64,000 nucleotides of DNA from Streptomyces sp. L-9-10 (GTDB lineage: Bacteria; Actinomycetota; Actinomycetes; Streptomycetales; Streptomycetaceae), in NCBI RefSeq assembly GCF_004151105.1, contig NZ_PHRF01000026.1, forward strand, positions 124,001-188,000, written 5' to 3'. Shown here one piece after another: positions 1-8,410 of the stretch. Within the stretch, counting starts at the first letter, position 1, and each line of letters opens with the position of its first letter. Both the position numbers and the translations under genes were made by a program. Below the pieces are notes generated by a model. The model worked only from the letters and a program-made list of their open reading frames with translations, did not search any database and had not been told where the DNA came from.

Positions 1-158
1 ACGAGATGGCCGTCCGCGGTGAGCCGTACATCGCACTCAAGCGCGTCGGCGCCGTCCTCGATGGCTTTCGTGTACGCGGCCAGGGTGTGCTCGGGGGCGT
101 CCTCCGAGGCTCCGCGGTGGGCGACGACCTGGATGCTGTGCTGGCGTGCTTGAGTCAC
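1..158 (-). CDS. Glycerophosphodiester phosphodiesterase, N-terminal part (runs off the left edge)
   Basis: The reverse strand opens with GTG at 158. An in-frame TGA lies a few codons upstream, so the start is well fixed. The 52 visible residues contain [19 protein letters not shown] and then [12 protein letters not shown]. These are the two N-terminal metal and active-site blocks of the GDPD family (HRG..., and the E-x-D pair in the second strand). The family hydrolyses glycerophosphodiesters to sn-glycerol-3-phosphate and an alcohol using a divalent metal in a TIM barrel. No signal peptide is visible, so a cytoplasmic enzyme is likely. The catalytic barrel beyond the window is unseen. Confidence 0.85.
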   Translation of the reverse strand, partial: MTQARQHSIQVVAHRGASEDAPEHTLAAYTKAIEDGADALECDVRLTADGHL

Positions 159-374
159 CGCGTCATGGTGTCATCGTGAGGGGGTACGTGAGTGAACGGT
201 TGGTGTCTCACGGCCGGTCGGTCCAGGTGCGTTCTTTTTGTCCGGTGTAAAGGATGACGGACAGATGCACAGGTCCTGCTTACAGTGGCCTGACGTGCTG
301 TGGGAAAAGCTGACCGCGGACACTTGCACAGCGGACTCTTGCCGAAGACGACGTGGAACCGAGGAGAAAGAGCT

Positions 375-1922
375 GTGAGCACTGAGAACGAGGGCAACGC
401 GGTCCCCGCCGCCCCGTCCGTACCTCCCGTGCCGGATGCCGCTCCCGAGGGCACGCCCGCGTCCGCTCCGCGAGGGGCAGCGCCTGAGCCGACGGCGCAC
501 GAGCCGGCTCCGCGTGAGCCGGCCCCGCGTGAGCCGGTGGCACCGACGGCCGACCAGGCGGGCCGTTTCCCCGAGTCCGCCCCCCAGTACCCGTCGCCAC
601 AGCCACAGCCACAGTCGCAGCACGGTCCCGCGCCGGAGCATGCCGCCGCCGCGCCGCCGCGCGCGGCGGACGCGGGCTGGCCCCCGCCGCCGCCCGAGTT
701 CCCCTCGTACGGCTCGTACGGCGGAGCGGGCGACGAAGGAGTGGGCAACGGCGGTCCGGCCTGGGGCGCGCCGGTGCAGGGACACGAGCCGAGGCCGCCG
801 CGCAAGCGCCCGAGCGGGCTGATCACCGCCGTGCTCGCGGCCGCGCTGATCGCGGGCGGCGTGGGCGGCGGGGTCGGTTACTGGGCCGCCGAGAGCAACG
901 ACGACGGCTCGATCGGTTCGACGACCGTCTCCGCGGCCGACGCCCCGAAGGAGGTCAAGCGCGACGCCGGTACGGTCGCCTCGGTGGCCGCCAAGTCGCT
1001 GCCGAGCGTCGTCACCATCGAGGCGCAGGGCGGCAACGGCGAAGGCGGTACGGGCACCGGCTTCGTCTACGACAGGGAAGGCCACATCCTCACCAACAAC
1101 CACGTGGTGGCCTCCGCGGCGAACGGAGGTGACCTCACGGCGACCTTCTCCAACGGCAAGAAGTACAACGCCGAGGTCGTCGGCCGGGCCGAGGGCTACG
1201 ACGTGGCCGTGGTGAAGCTGAAGGAGGCGCCTCCCGGGCTGACCCCGCTCCCGCTCGCCAACTCGGAGCAGGTGGCCGTCGGGGACTCGACGATCGCGAT
1301 CGGCGCGCCGTTCGGTCTCTCCAACACGGTCACCACGGGCATCATCAGCGCCAAGAACCGCCCGGTCGCGTCGGGTGACGGCTCCGGCTCCAGCAACTCG
1401 TACATGAGTGCCCTCCAGACCGACGCCTCCATCAACCCGGGCAACTCCGGTGGCCCGCTGCTGGATTCGCGGGGCGCGGTCATCGGCATCAACTCGGCCA
1501 TCCAGTCGGCGGGCAGCGGCGGCATGGGGCAGTCCCAGGCGGGCTCCATCGGGCTGGGCTTCGCCATCCCGATCAACCAGGCGAAGAACGTGGCCGATCA
1601 GCTCATCAAGACGGGCAAGCCGGTCTACCCCGTGATCGGCGCCACGGTCACGATGGCCGAGGGCGGCGAAGGTGCCACGATCTCGGCCCAGGGCGAGGGC
1701 GGCAGCCCGGCCGTCGTCCCGAACGGCCCGGCCGCCAAGGCGGGTCTGAAGGCCGGGGACGTCATCACCAAGTTCAACGGCACCCCGATCGACAGCGGCC
1801 CCACCCTCATCGGCCAGATCTGGACCCACCGGCCCGGCGACAAGGTCACCCTGACCTACAAGCGGGACGGCAAGGAGTCCACGGCCCAGGTGACCTTGGG
1901 CGAGCGCCAGGGCGAGAGCTGA
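375..1922 (+). CDS. HtrA/DegP-type trypsin-like serine protease with PDZ domain, membrane anchored
   Basis: Chosen start is GTG at 375, preceded by GAGGAGAAAG (361-370), giving 515 residues. The first ~145 residues are a Pro/Ala/Glu-rich cytoplasmic region. One membrane segment (about 148-172, GLITAVLAAALIAGG...) follows, then an extracytoplasmic trypsin-like domain with the full triad: His243 in TNNHVV, Asp276 in YDVAVVKL and Ser358 in GNSGGPL. A C-terminal PDZ domain (about 430-512, GPAAKAGLKAGDVITKFNG) probably recognises unfolded or C-terminal peptides. By family knowledge this is an envelope quality-control protease. It converges with the symporter gene at 2006; the 83-bp gap carries three copies of GGGCCCGTA. 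The Pro-rich N-terminus contains short tandem repeats (APREP). Confidence 0.93.
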   Translation: MSTENEGNAVPAAPSVPPVPDAAPEGTPASAPRGAAPEPTAHEPAPREPAPREPVAPTADQAGRFPESAPQYPSPQPQPQSQHGPAPEHAAAAPPRAADAGWPPPPPEFPSYGSYGGAGDEGVGNGGPAWGAPVQGHEPRPPRKRPSGLITAVLAAALIAGGVGGGVGYWAAESNDDGSIGSTTVSAADAPKEVKRDAGTVASVAAKSLPSVVTIEAQGGNGEGGTGTGFVYDREGHILTNNHVVASAANGGDLTATFSNGKKYNAEVVGRAEGYDVAVVKLKEAPPGLTPLPLANSEQVAVGDSTIAIGAPFGLSNTVTTGIISAKNRPVASGDGSGSSNSYMSALQTDASINPGNSGGPLLDSRGAVIGINSAIQSAGSGGMGQSQAGSIGLGFAIPINQAKNVADQLIKTGKPVYPVIGATVTMAEGGEGATISAQGEGGSPAVVPNGPAAKAGLKAGDVITKFNGTPIDSGPTLIGQIWTHRPGDKVTLTYKRDGKESTAQVTLGERQGES

Positions 1923-2005
1923 CGGGCGGGCCCGTACGCGTCACCGGGCCCGTACCTTGACATCGGGCCCGTATCCGGAGGCCGGCGGTAGGGCGTGGAG
2001 CACGC

Positions 2006-3397
2006 TCAGCCGCCGGCCGTCGTGTTGGCGGGGGCCTGATCAGGGGTACTGCCGGCGGACTCGTCGGTCACCGGCGTCACCGTCGCGGACTCGTCCTCGT
2101 CCTCGTCCGTCACCGACTCACCCGACGGGACCGTCAGAACGCGGCGGGCGAGGGGCAGGTCGAGGGCACCGTCCCAGCGCGAGACGACGAACACCGCCAC
2201 GCAGTTGCCGAGCAGGTTGACCACGACCCGCATCGAGTCCATGATCCGGTCCGCGCCGAGCAGCAGCGCGACCGCGCCCGCCGGGATGACGCCCAGCGAC
2301 GAGGCGGTGGCGGACAGGGCGAGGAAGGCCGAGCCCGGCACGCCCGCCATCCCCTTGCTGGTGAGCATCAGCACCAGTACGACCGTCACCTGCTGGCCCA
2401 GGCTCAGGTCCACGCCGACCGCCTGCGCGATGAACAGCGTGCCGACCGATAGATAGATGGACGCGCCGTCGAGGTTGAAGGAGTAGCCGGTGGGCAGCAC
2501 GAGCCCCACCGCGTCGTCCCGGCAGCCGGCCTTGCGCAGCTTGTCCATCATGCGCGGCATCACGCTCTCGCTGGAGGCGGTGCCGAGCGCGAGCAGCAGC
2601 TCGGCGCGGGTGTAGCGGACGAAGTGCCAGAGGCTGATCCCGGTGAGCAGCCGCAGCGCGACCGCGAGCAGCCCGAGGAACAGCAGCCCGACCAGGTAGC
2701 AGACCGCGATCAGCTTCCCGTACGTGGTGATGACCGTCAGCCCGTACTGCCCGATCAGGCCGGCCGAGGCGGCGAACACGGCCAGGGGCGCCAGCCGCAT
2801 GATGTATCCCACGAGCGTGAAGACGACGGTCTCCACCTGGGCGACGGCGGGCAGGATGGCGGGCACCTTGGGCCCGAGATGGAGCAGAGCGGCGCCGGTC
2901 AGACAGGCCAGGACCAGCACTTGCAGGATCGAATTCTCGGCGAACGCGCCGACGAAGCTGGTGGGCAGGGACTCCAGAACGAAGTCGGAGGTGGACGCCA
3001 GCTCGCCCCCGCCGGTCTTGGCGTCGACGGCGTCGGGGTCCAGGGTGGCGGGATCGACGTTCATCCCGGCCCCCGGCGACACCAGATTGGCCGCGACGAG
3101 CCCGAGGACGAGCGCGAGCGTACTGGCGACCTCGAACCAGACCAGCGCCTTGACCCCGATCCGCCCGAACGCCCGCAGGTCCCCCGCCTTGGCGATACCG
3201 GTGACAACGACACAGAAGACCAGCGGCGCGATCATCGTCTTGATCAGGCGGATGAAGCCGTCACTGACCCACTGCACGGCAGCGCCGGCCTCCGGCCACA
3301 CCTTCCCGACCAGCACTCCGAGCAACAGAGCGACGGCGACCTGAGTGAACAGTGAGGTACGCAGCAACGAGCCTGCGCGTCGTATCAGCACGAACAT
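2006..3397 (-). CDS. Dicarboxylate/amino acid:cation symporter (DAACS family, DctA-like)
   Basis: The 463-residue protein is polytopic with the DAACS signatures. These are a serine-rich hairpin loop (TASSESVMPRM), the substrate and cation-binding motif in helix 7 (PTGYSFNLDGASIYL, the NxDG site), and the second hairpin (GMAGVPGSAFLALSATASS). Family members import C4-dicarboxylates such as succinate, fumarate and malate, or acidic amino acids, with H+ or Na+. The start ATG at 3397 sits very close to a GGGAG, so the true initiation context is slightly uncertain. The last ~40 residues are a hydrophilic Asp/Glu/Thr-rich tail not needed for transport. It appears to be a single-gene unit. Confidence 0.92.
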   Translation of the reverse strand: MFVLIRRAGSLLRTSLFTQVAVALLLGVLVGKVWPEAGAAVQWVSDGFIRLIKTMIAPLVFCVVVTGIAKAGDLRAFGRIGVKALVWFEVASTLALVLGLVAANLVSPGAGMNVDPATLDPDAVDAKTGGGELASTSDFVLESLPTSFVGAFAENSILQVLVLACLTGAALLHLGPKVPAILPAVAQVETVVFTLVGYIMRLAPLAVFAASAGLIGQYGLTVITTYGKLIAVCYLVGLLFLGLLAVALRLLTGISLWHFVRYTRAELLLALGTASSESVMPRMMDKLRKAGCRDDAVGLVLPTGYSFNLDGASIYLSVGTLFIAQAVGVDLSLGQQVTVVLVLMLTSKGMAGVPGSAFLALSATASSLGVIPAGAVALLLGADRIMDSMRVVVNLLGNCVAVFVVSRWDGALDLPLARRVLTVPSGESVTDEDEDESATVTPVTDESAGSTPDQAPANTTAGG

Positions 3398-3846
3398 CTC
3401 CCATGAGCGCTTCTGGCATGCGGAATGAACCTTCCGCGAAGATCACTCTCAAGGAGGCGGGATTCGACGGCATGAGGACGGCGTTACGAACGCCGGTCAC
3501 CCCGTTACGTGAAACGGCGAACCAGGCCAAAACGGTATGAGCGCGACGATAATCGATTCGGTGTCCCTCAAGACGGGAAGCCGGGGTGGGCGCGCGGCCG
3601 GCCCGGTTCCGGCGGCGGCTCCCGGTGCGCGGTCCCGCCGTACCGGCGGCGGGAAGACGGCCGGCCCCGCCGCCCGACTTCCCGCCGCCCGACTTGAGGA
3701 TGAGCGCTCACTGGTACCGCGGTACCAGTGCCACCGCGAAGTATCGCCTGTGGTCCCAGGGATCGGGCCCGTCTCACTCGTAGCGTCGAACGTGCAGGTC
3801 GCGGAGGGTTCGCGGCCCGCGTTCGAGGAACGAGAGGACCGAAGCC
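3398..3846. other. Intergenic region between symporter and broken ABC gene
   Basis: This 449-bp stretch holds the symporter promoter region and, at 3709-3730, a perfect palindrome described separately. No reading frame with Streptomyces-like codon bias and a credible start was seen. The region 3580-3700 is very G/C-rich with repeats of CCGCCCGACTT. Confidence 0.5.
3709..3730. promoter_or_regulatory. 22-bp perfect palindrome, probable repressor operator
   Basis: Positions 3709-3730 are a perfect inverted repeat of half-site CACTGGTACCG and its complement with no spacer. A palindrome this long in an intergenic region is characteristic of dimeric repressor operators (TetR or GntR type). It lies about 117 bp upstream of the ABC ATPase start at 3847. 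The regulator that would use it is not adjacent, and the downstream gene is broken, so the site may be orphaned. The family assignment is inference. Confidence 0.6.
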
Positions 3847-4125
3847 ATGATCGAGGCGAGTGAGCTGACCAAGCGGTACGGGGACAAGACGGTGGTCGGC
3901 CGTCTGTCCTTCACCGTGAAACCCGGCGAGGTGACGGGTTTCCTGGGGCCGAACGGTGCGGGAAAGTCGACGACCATGCGGATGATCGTCGGCCTGGACG
4001 CCCCGACCGCGGGCTCGGTCACCGTCAACGGGCGCGCCTACGCCCGGCATGCCGCGCCGTTGCGTGAGATCGGCACCCTGCTGGACGCCAAGTCCGTCCA
4101 TCCCGGGCGGAGCACGTTCGAAGCA
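3847..4125 (+). pseudogene. Truncated ABC transporter ATP-binding subunit
   Basis: From ATG 3847 (GAGAGGACCGAAGCC upstream) about 93 codons match the beginning of an ABC-2 or drug-export type ATPase. MIEASELTKRYGDKTVVG is followed by the Walker A motif GPNGAGKSTTMRMIVGL and then LREIGTLLDAKSVHPGRS. After about 4118 the similarity stops abruptly and the frame continues into unrelated Pro/Ala-rich sequence. The Q-loop, signature motif, Walker B and H-loop are all missing, so it cannot be a working ATPase. No permease gene follows. A deletion that joined the ATPase 5' end to another remnant is the simplest reading. Confidence 0.8.
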
Positions 4126-4179
4126 CTTGAGCCGGTGCACGAGACCGGGGACGGACCAACGGCTCCCGCGACCGACCGG

Positions 4180-4429
4180 GCCCGGGCCCCGGCCGAGTCG
4201 TCTGCGCCTCTGATCCGGCGGAGTCCGGGTGAACTCGGCTACGCGCTGGACTCGGTCAGCCGCGGCTGGTTCTCTCCGGAGGTGGGGCTCCTGTACCGCA
4301 AGTGGCCTGGCCAGGCGACGGGCCAGGCCGCACACCGACCCGGCGGAGCGGGATGCCCGGATGGCGGTGGTGGCGGCGCGTGCGCGGGCGCTCTCGTACC
4401 TGCGGTGGAACTATCCGGCCGCGGGCTGA
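4180..4429 (+). pseudogene. Remnant of an unidentified gene fused to the ABC fragment
   Basis: Downstream of the ABC fragment the same frame encodes SPGELGYALDSVSRGWFSPEVGLLYRKWPG, which looks like real protein. About position 4320 the coding signal moves to another frame, PAERDARMAVVAARARALS then YLRWNYPAAG, ending at TGA 4427-4429. I do not recognise the family. The frame switch and lack of a start mark it as a decayed 3' end. It is convergent with the acetyltransferase at 4480. Confidence 0.4.
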
Positions 4430-4479
4430 GCCGGCCAACCGGAGCCTGCGGCAACGACGCTGGTCAGAGGCGACGTTGG

Positions 4480-5073
4480 TCAGAGGTCCCAGGATCTGGG
4501 GCGCGTCAGCGCCTCCCACTCGGTGCGGAGCAGAGACAGGACCGCGAGGTCGTAGCGGCGCCCCCGATGCAGGCATGCCGAGCGGCGCACCCCCTCCTGG
4601 ATGAACCCGGCGTTTGTCAGGGTGGTGAGCGCGGCTGTGTTGTCCGTGTGGGTGACTGCCTGGAGGCGGTGCATCGGCAGTTCACCGAAAGCCAGATCGA
4701 CCAGAGCGTTCAAGGCGTCCATGCCGTAGCCCTGCCCACGGTTCTGCGGGCCCAGCATCAGATAGACCTCCGCCGTACCTTCGACCATGTCCTGGTCGAA
4801 GAGGGCGATGTGGCCGACCGGCGTGCTATCAGGGAGGAGAACGATGAAGTCGTCGCGGCCCTGGTCCTCCACGTGGCGCTCGATACGTTCACGGAGGCCG
4901 GACAGCGGCTGGGGCCAGATGCCGATCTCATGAGCGGCCACCGGGTCGGACCGCCACCTGTGCACCAGCTCGGCGTCATCGGCATCGAGAGGCGAGAGAC
5001 CGACTTTCCTCCCCCGCCAACACGGCTCCCGGTCCGCCTCAGCGGCCGGCTCTTCCCTCGCATCCTCAGTCAC
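4480..5073 (-). CDS. GNAT family N-acetyltransferase (RimJ/RimL-like)
   Basis: The 197-residue protein starts at GTG 5073. It shows the GNAT layout of the RimJ/L branch: N-terminal LVHRWRSDPVAAHEIGIWP, a central strand VGHIALFDQDMVEGTAEVYLML, the acetyl-CoA pyrophosphate loop GPQNRGQGYGMDALNALVD, and the C-terminal LQAVTHTDNTAALTTLTNAGF block, in which an Asn precedes the GF motif. Such enzymes acetylate protein N-termini, amino acids or small-molecule amines; the substrate cannot be inferred here. Both neighbours are remnants, so it is an isolated intact gene in a decayed zone. Confidence 0.88.
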   Translation of the reverse strand: MTEDAREEPAAEADREPCWRGRKVGLSPLDADDAELVHRWRSDPVAAHEIGIWPQPLSGLRERIERHVEDQGRDDFIVLLPDSTPVGHIALFDQDMVEGTAEVYLMLGPQNRGQGYGMDALNALVDLAFGELPMHRLQAVTHTDNTAALTTLTNAGFIQEGVRRSACLHRGRRYDLAVLSLLRTEWEALTRPRSWDL

Positions 5074-5302
5074 AGGCGGATGCTACGGATCGCTGGAGGC
5101 CGCGGCCACACGATTTAGTTGGTGGGCACCACGCCTCGGCCGGCACCGAACCGTATTGGCCTGTCGTCGTCCTGCGTCCGGTTGCGACCCGTGGGTTGCT
5201 GGATCTGTGCGGGGGTGGCCAACAGGGGCGGGATAACGGGAGTTCGACCCTCAGCGGCGCCAAAAATTTAATATCGTCTGAGCCTCTGCGGGGGAGGGCA
5301 TT

Positions 5303-6076
5303 GTGGCGGGCGCATCCGATGATCATTCCACTGCCAAGTTGTTGGCACTGCTCGGGGGAATCGCATCCGTGCTGTCGATTCTGGCCTGGCTGGGCGTGAG
5401 CAACGCGGCGGAGCTTAAGGATCTGTTGGCCGACTCGCCCCCATCCAGTTCCAGCCCGGCCTCGTACACGCCTTCGCCGACCGTCTACACCCCCGGTAAC
5501 CGTGACACCAGTGAGGGGAGCACGGACGAGTCCACCCCCGAGCCGTCGACACCCACTCCGGATCCCACCGAAGAGGCGTTCAAAGCCATCTCGGCCGGCG
5601 ACTGCCTGGCGCTCTACGACACGGGCCGCGGGGGCACCACCAGCATCGACTGGAGCGTCGATGTTCCGCCGGACCCCATGTCCTGCGCCGACGAGCAGGC
5701 GCTGGTCCGGGTGACCGCCACCGACACGGCCTGCCCCACCAGTTACGGGAAGTCGTACTGGAGCTACCGGTCCGCCACCACCGGCGACACCACGAAGCTC
5801 TGCCTCACCCGCATCTACCACTCCACCTACTGCATGCTCGGCCAGCAGTCCGGCGACTCGATCTCCCTCGCCATGATGACGGCCGTGGCCTGCCGACGCG
5901 AGCCGGTGCCCACCCCGTACAACCAGATCATGCACATCACAGGCGTCTACCGCGCCCCGGCGGGCGCCAACGCGAACAACTGCCGCCGGGCAGCGGGCGA
6001 CCAGACGCGCTACTGGGCCTGGCTGGTGGACGACGGCGCCACGCTGCTGTGCACCACGATCTACCAGGGCGGCTGA
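5303..6076 (+). CDS. Membrane-anchored secreted protein, unknown function, cysteine-rich C-terminal domain
   Basis: Start is GTG 5303 with a strong GGGGGAGGG about 6 nt upstream, giving 257 residues. One membrane helix (about 11-32, LLALLGGIASVLSILAW) is followed by a Ser/Thr/Pro linker (to about 92). A C-terminal domain with eight cysteines begins at GDCLALYD and runs through CPTSYGKSYWSYRS, YCMLGQQSG and NNCRRAAGDQTRYWAW. The topology suggests an anchored extracellular domain held by disulfides. The overall plan resembles Streptomyces LppU/SCO3897-type proteins by memory only. I cannot assign a function. The upstream region 5100-5290 includes an A/T-rich patch (AAAAATTTAATATCG), probably the promoter. 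Confidence 0.7.
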   Translation: MAGASDDHSTAKLLALLGGIASVLSILAWLGVSNAAELKDLLADSPPSSSSPASYTPSPTVYTPGNRDTSEGSTDESTPEPSTPTPDPTEEAFKAISAGDCLALYDTGRGGTTSIDWSVDVPPDPMSCADEQALVRVTATDTACPTSYGKSYWSYRSATTGDTTKLCLTRIYHSTYCMLGQQSGDSISLAMMTAVACRREPVPTPYNQIMHITGVYRAPAGANANNCRRAAGDQTRYWAWLVDDGATLLCTTIYQGG

Positions 6077-6217
6077 CCGGCAAGCTCGGTTCCCCCCCCA
6101 ACTCCGCCCAAGTACGCCCGCGAGAAATCCAGTTCAGCCCCGGCCGCTCAAAGAGGCGGAGGTGATGACGTTCGCCGAGTAGGTGGGGTTGCGGGTGTTG
6201 AAGGTGCCGCCGACCGG

Positions 6218-6679
6218 CTAGCCATGCCTCGCGGTGCTGTAGACGTACAGGGCGATCACACCGGCGACACAGGCGAGGATCACCCATGAACCGAAACTGG
6301 TGTGTTTCCCACGGTCCTTGGGTCGCGCGGCCTTCCCGGACCGCTTCGACCGCTTGGGCGCTGTCCGTCCCGGCGCGACCGGCGCGACATCGGCCGCCGC
6401 CTCGGCGAGCAGGCGACGGCAGGTCGCGGCGAGCACGCCTGTACCGGCTGAGAGGGGCACCACGGCCTCCGAACGCGCCGGAGCGGTGGTGCCGCCGTCC
6501 AGGATGCGCCCCGCGCGCACAAGGACCTCGTCCCGGCCGGCCGTCGGGGCGAGGCTGATCCACCGCCGTACATGCTCGCCCCGGATGACCACACCACCGG
6601 ACCGCTCCCGATACACGGTGTGCTCCCGCCACAACACCCCCGCCAACTCCCCGGCGACGTCTCTCAGTTGTACGCTCAC
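6218..6679 (-). CDS. Hypothetical tail-anchored membrane protein
   Basis: Best start is GTG 6679 (VSVQLRDVAGEL) because GGGGGAGGGG lies just upstream, giving 153 residues. Residues 1-110 are soluble with a strand-rich central part (VYRERSGGVVIRGEHVRRWISL). A basic Lys/Arg linker follows, then a single C-terminal membrane helix (WVILACVAGVIALYVYSTA), so the protein looks tail-anchored with its bulk in the cytoplasm. No family recognised. After its stop, positions 6130-6216 still encode on the reverse strand a short coding-like stretch GGTFNTRNPTYSANVITSA, perhaps a remnant of another gene. Confidence 0.65.
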   Translation of the reverse strand: MSVQLRDVAGELAGVLWREHTVYRERSGGVVIRGEHVRRWISLAPTAGRDEVLVRAGRILDGGTTAPARSEAVVPLSAGTGVLAATCRRLLAEAAADVAPVAPGRTAPKRSKRSGKAARPKDRGKHTSFGSWVILACVAGVIALYVYSTARHG

Positions 6680-6952
6680 GACCCCTCCCCCTTCGCCCCC
6701 CGGCGAATCGAACAAGCATCGCACTCTAGCGGTAGGTACAGAGCGGGGGTCCAGCGGTCTCCCCTCAGCGGTCGTGTCCGCGCTTGGGCACGGATCAAGG
6801 GTCTATTGCGGAAGTCGATCAAGGTCCAGTGATGATCAGGCGTTGTGGGGCGTGGAGATCTGACGAGTGGCCACTGGGCTTGGCCGTCACCGCTGCCACA
6901 CACTCCTCATCTGGCTGCGCTCGTGTTCGAGGAGGCAAGACACCGAGAGCCC

Positions 6953-7262
6953 CTAGGCGTCCCGGTATTGGTCCCGGACCTCGGGGCGTTGCTGGAAGCC
7001 GGCCGACTTGTAGGTGGCGACGGCGCCGGGATTGGAGCTCGGGGTGCAGACGATCGCGCTCGACGAGCCCAGTTCCTGGAGTGCGGCAGCCGCGGCGACG
7101 GTGATCGCCCTGCCGTAGCCGTGACGGCGATGTTCCCGGTGCACGCCCATCGGTTCGAGCAACCCGGGCCTGCCCGGACCGGCTGACCACACCGTCACCG
7201 CCGCCGCCGCGTTGTCGCGGTCGTCGTACGCGACCAGACACCGGGCGTCGGTGTACGGCAGT
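6953..7262 (-). pseudogene. Truncated GNAT acetyltransferase (C-terminal part only)
   Basis: The reverse strand from about 7262 to the stop at 6953 encodes LPYTDARCLVAYDDRDNAAA and then LLEPMGVHREHRRHGYGRAI, the GNAT acetyl-CoA loop. It continues with TPSSNPGAVATYKSAGF, the C-terminal GNAT block. The N-terminal half is missing: upstream of 7262 the frame meets a stop and the similarity shifts frame (GKPGVGGLTA). A real acetyltransferase would need about 150 to 250 residues more. It abuts the remnant at 7349, in keeping with general decay left of the tRNA-Ser repeat. Confidence 0.7.
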
Positions 7263-7348
7263 CAGCCCGCCGACTCCCGGCTTGCCCAGCACAATCGCCA
7301 TACCTCCGATCACACACCACCGCACCGACAGTTCGCACGCGGTTTCCG

Positions 7349-7550
7349 GCCGGCTGGTGTGGCAGGCGACCGGGAAGACCGAAGGCACCCTGGAGGAGTG
7401 GCGGGAGCGGAACCGCGCGCCTTCCGGGAGATCAACGAGTTCCATGAAGCGGCTCGGGTTGATCTCGGAATGCAGGGCAAGGCCATGGGCGAGAACCATC
7501 CGAAGCGGAACCTCTTGCTGCCGGCTGCGCGCCGCGACAGCAGCGGCTGA
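7349..7550 (+). pseudogene. Frameshifted C-terminal remnant (copy A) of an unknown small-protein gene
   Basis: On the forward strand WQATGKTEGTLEEWRERNR (to about 7416) is continued in another frame by AFREINEFHEAARVDLGMQG and ends at TGA 7550. It is about 80% identical at DNA level to 11757-11955 (copy B). Most differences fall on third positions of this reading frame, so both derive from a translated gene on this strand. The helical, amphipathic sequence resembles C-termini of small Streptomyces proteins with an N-terminal membrane anchor. I cannot name it. The frameshift and absent 5' end make it a pseudogene. Confidence 0.6.
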
Positions 7551-7723
7551 CTCGTAGCGCCCTTGGAGCCGGCGAGTGAGCAAGCAAGTCGTCCGGCCCG
7601 AAGGGGTGTACAGGGGCATGAGAGCCTGCTTGGCGGGGCGTGATCCCTCGCTGGACGTGGTCGGTGGAAGCGTGCCATGGCCATCCTCTGGCCAGGGCCG
7701 CACATCGAGATCGCGCAGCCGGG

Positions 7724-7798
7724 AGGCTGTAGCCGCTCCGTCGCTGGTGGGCGGGGCGTGGGTGGGTTGCCCGAGCGGCCTAAGGGAACGGTCTTGAA
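7724..7798 (+). repeat. Left 75-bp direct repeat containing truncated tRNA-Ser (putative attL)
   Basis: This matches 12054-12128 except for three positions (7758-7760). Positions 7761-7798 are the 5' half of tRNA-Ser, from the acceptor strand GGTGGGT through the D arm to the anticodon loop (GTCTTGAAA). After 7798 the sequence no longer resembles a tRNA, so no functional RNA can be made here. Confidence 0.8.
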
Positions 7799-8410
7799 AC
7801 CCGAAGCGGTTCCGAACAACCACCGATTGACGGCTGGGTGGAGTTTCACCAGCTCCACATAAGCGCAGATGAGTCGGGGCCACCGGACAGGTCCGGTGCT
7901 CCGCCTCTGTACGCGCTGTCTCAACCTGTGCCGCTGCTATACCGCCGTGGATCAGCACGCACGGACCACCCACGGACCAAACTTACGGCCCAAGGGTCTT
8001 CCGTCAGGGACCGCTGCTGAGTAACAACCTTCCCCACGCTTCTTTCAAACTGGCGAGCAGCCAAGAAAACAACCTCCCAGCCTGCGTGGAGGAGTACGCC
8101 CAGCCCCAAGAACAGCGTGAGTAACAAATTTCTCTACGGTTTCAAGGCCCGCGCACGGCGCGGGCGGGCGGCCGGCTCCACGGTTTTACGCAGCCACTTT
8201 GGCGCGAGCCTCGAAGACCATGGCCCCAACGTCGTGCCTTACCGGGCAGGTCCACAGACTGCCCGACGCGCCGGAAGCTTACGGGGCCATGATCACTCGC
8301 GCCAAAGCAACTCCAGCCCAAAGCCGCTCCGCCGACTGGTCCTTTAGCGCAAGGCGCGCAGCCCTCAGGCTAAAATACCCCTGGGCGGGGTCCCGACGGC
8401 GAACTGTCGA
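7799..8410. other. Region without recognisable genes inside the decayed element
   Basis: About 610 bp with no reading frame showing codon bias plus start. It contains GGACCACCCACGGACC (around 7965), a low-GC patch (TTTCAAACTGGCGAGC...), a hairpin-forming GCCCGCGCACGGCGCGGGC near 8147, and CCCTCAGGCTAAAATACCCC near 8362. The last vaguely recalls an IS200/IS605 end but cannot be supported. Treated as decayed sequence. Confidence 0.4.

Noticed and set aside
8355..8400. Possible IS200/IS605 right end (CCCTCAGGCTAAAATACCCC)
   Set aside because: It recalls the end hairpins of such elements, but no tnpA or tnpB sequence, subterminal palindrome pair or second end could be identified nearby.
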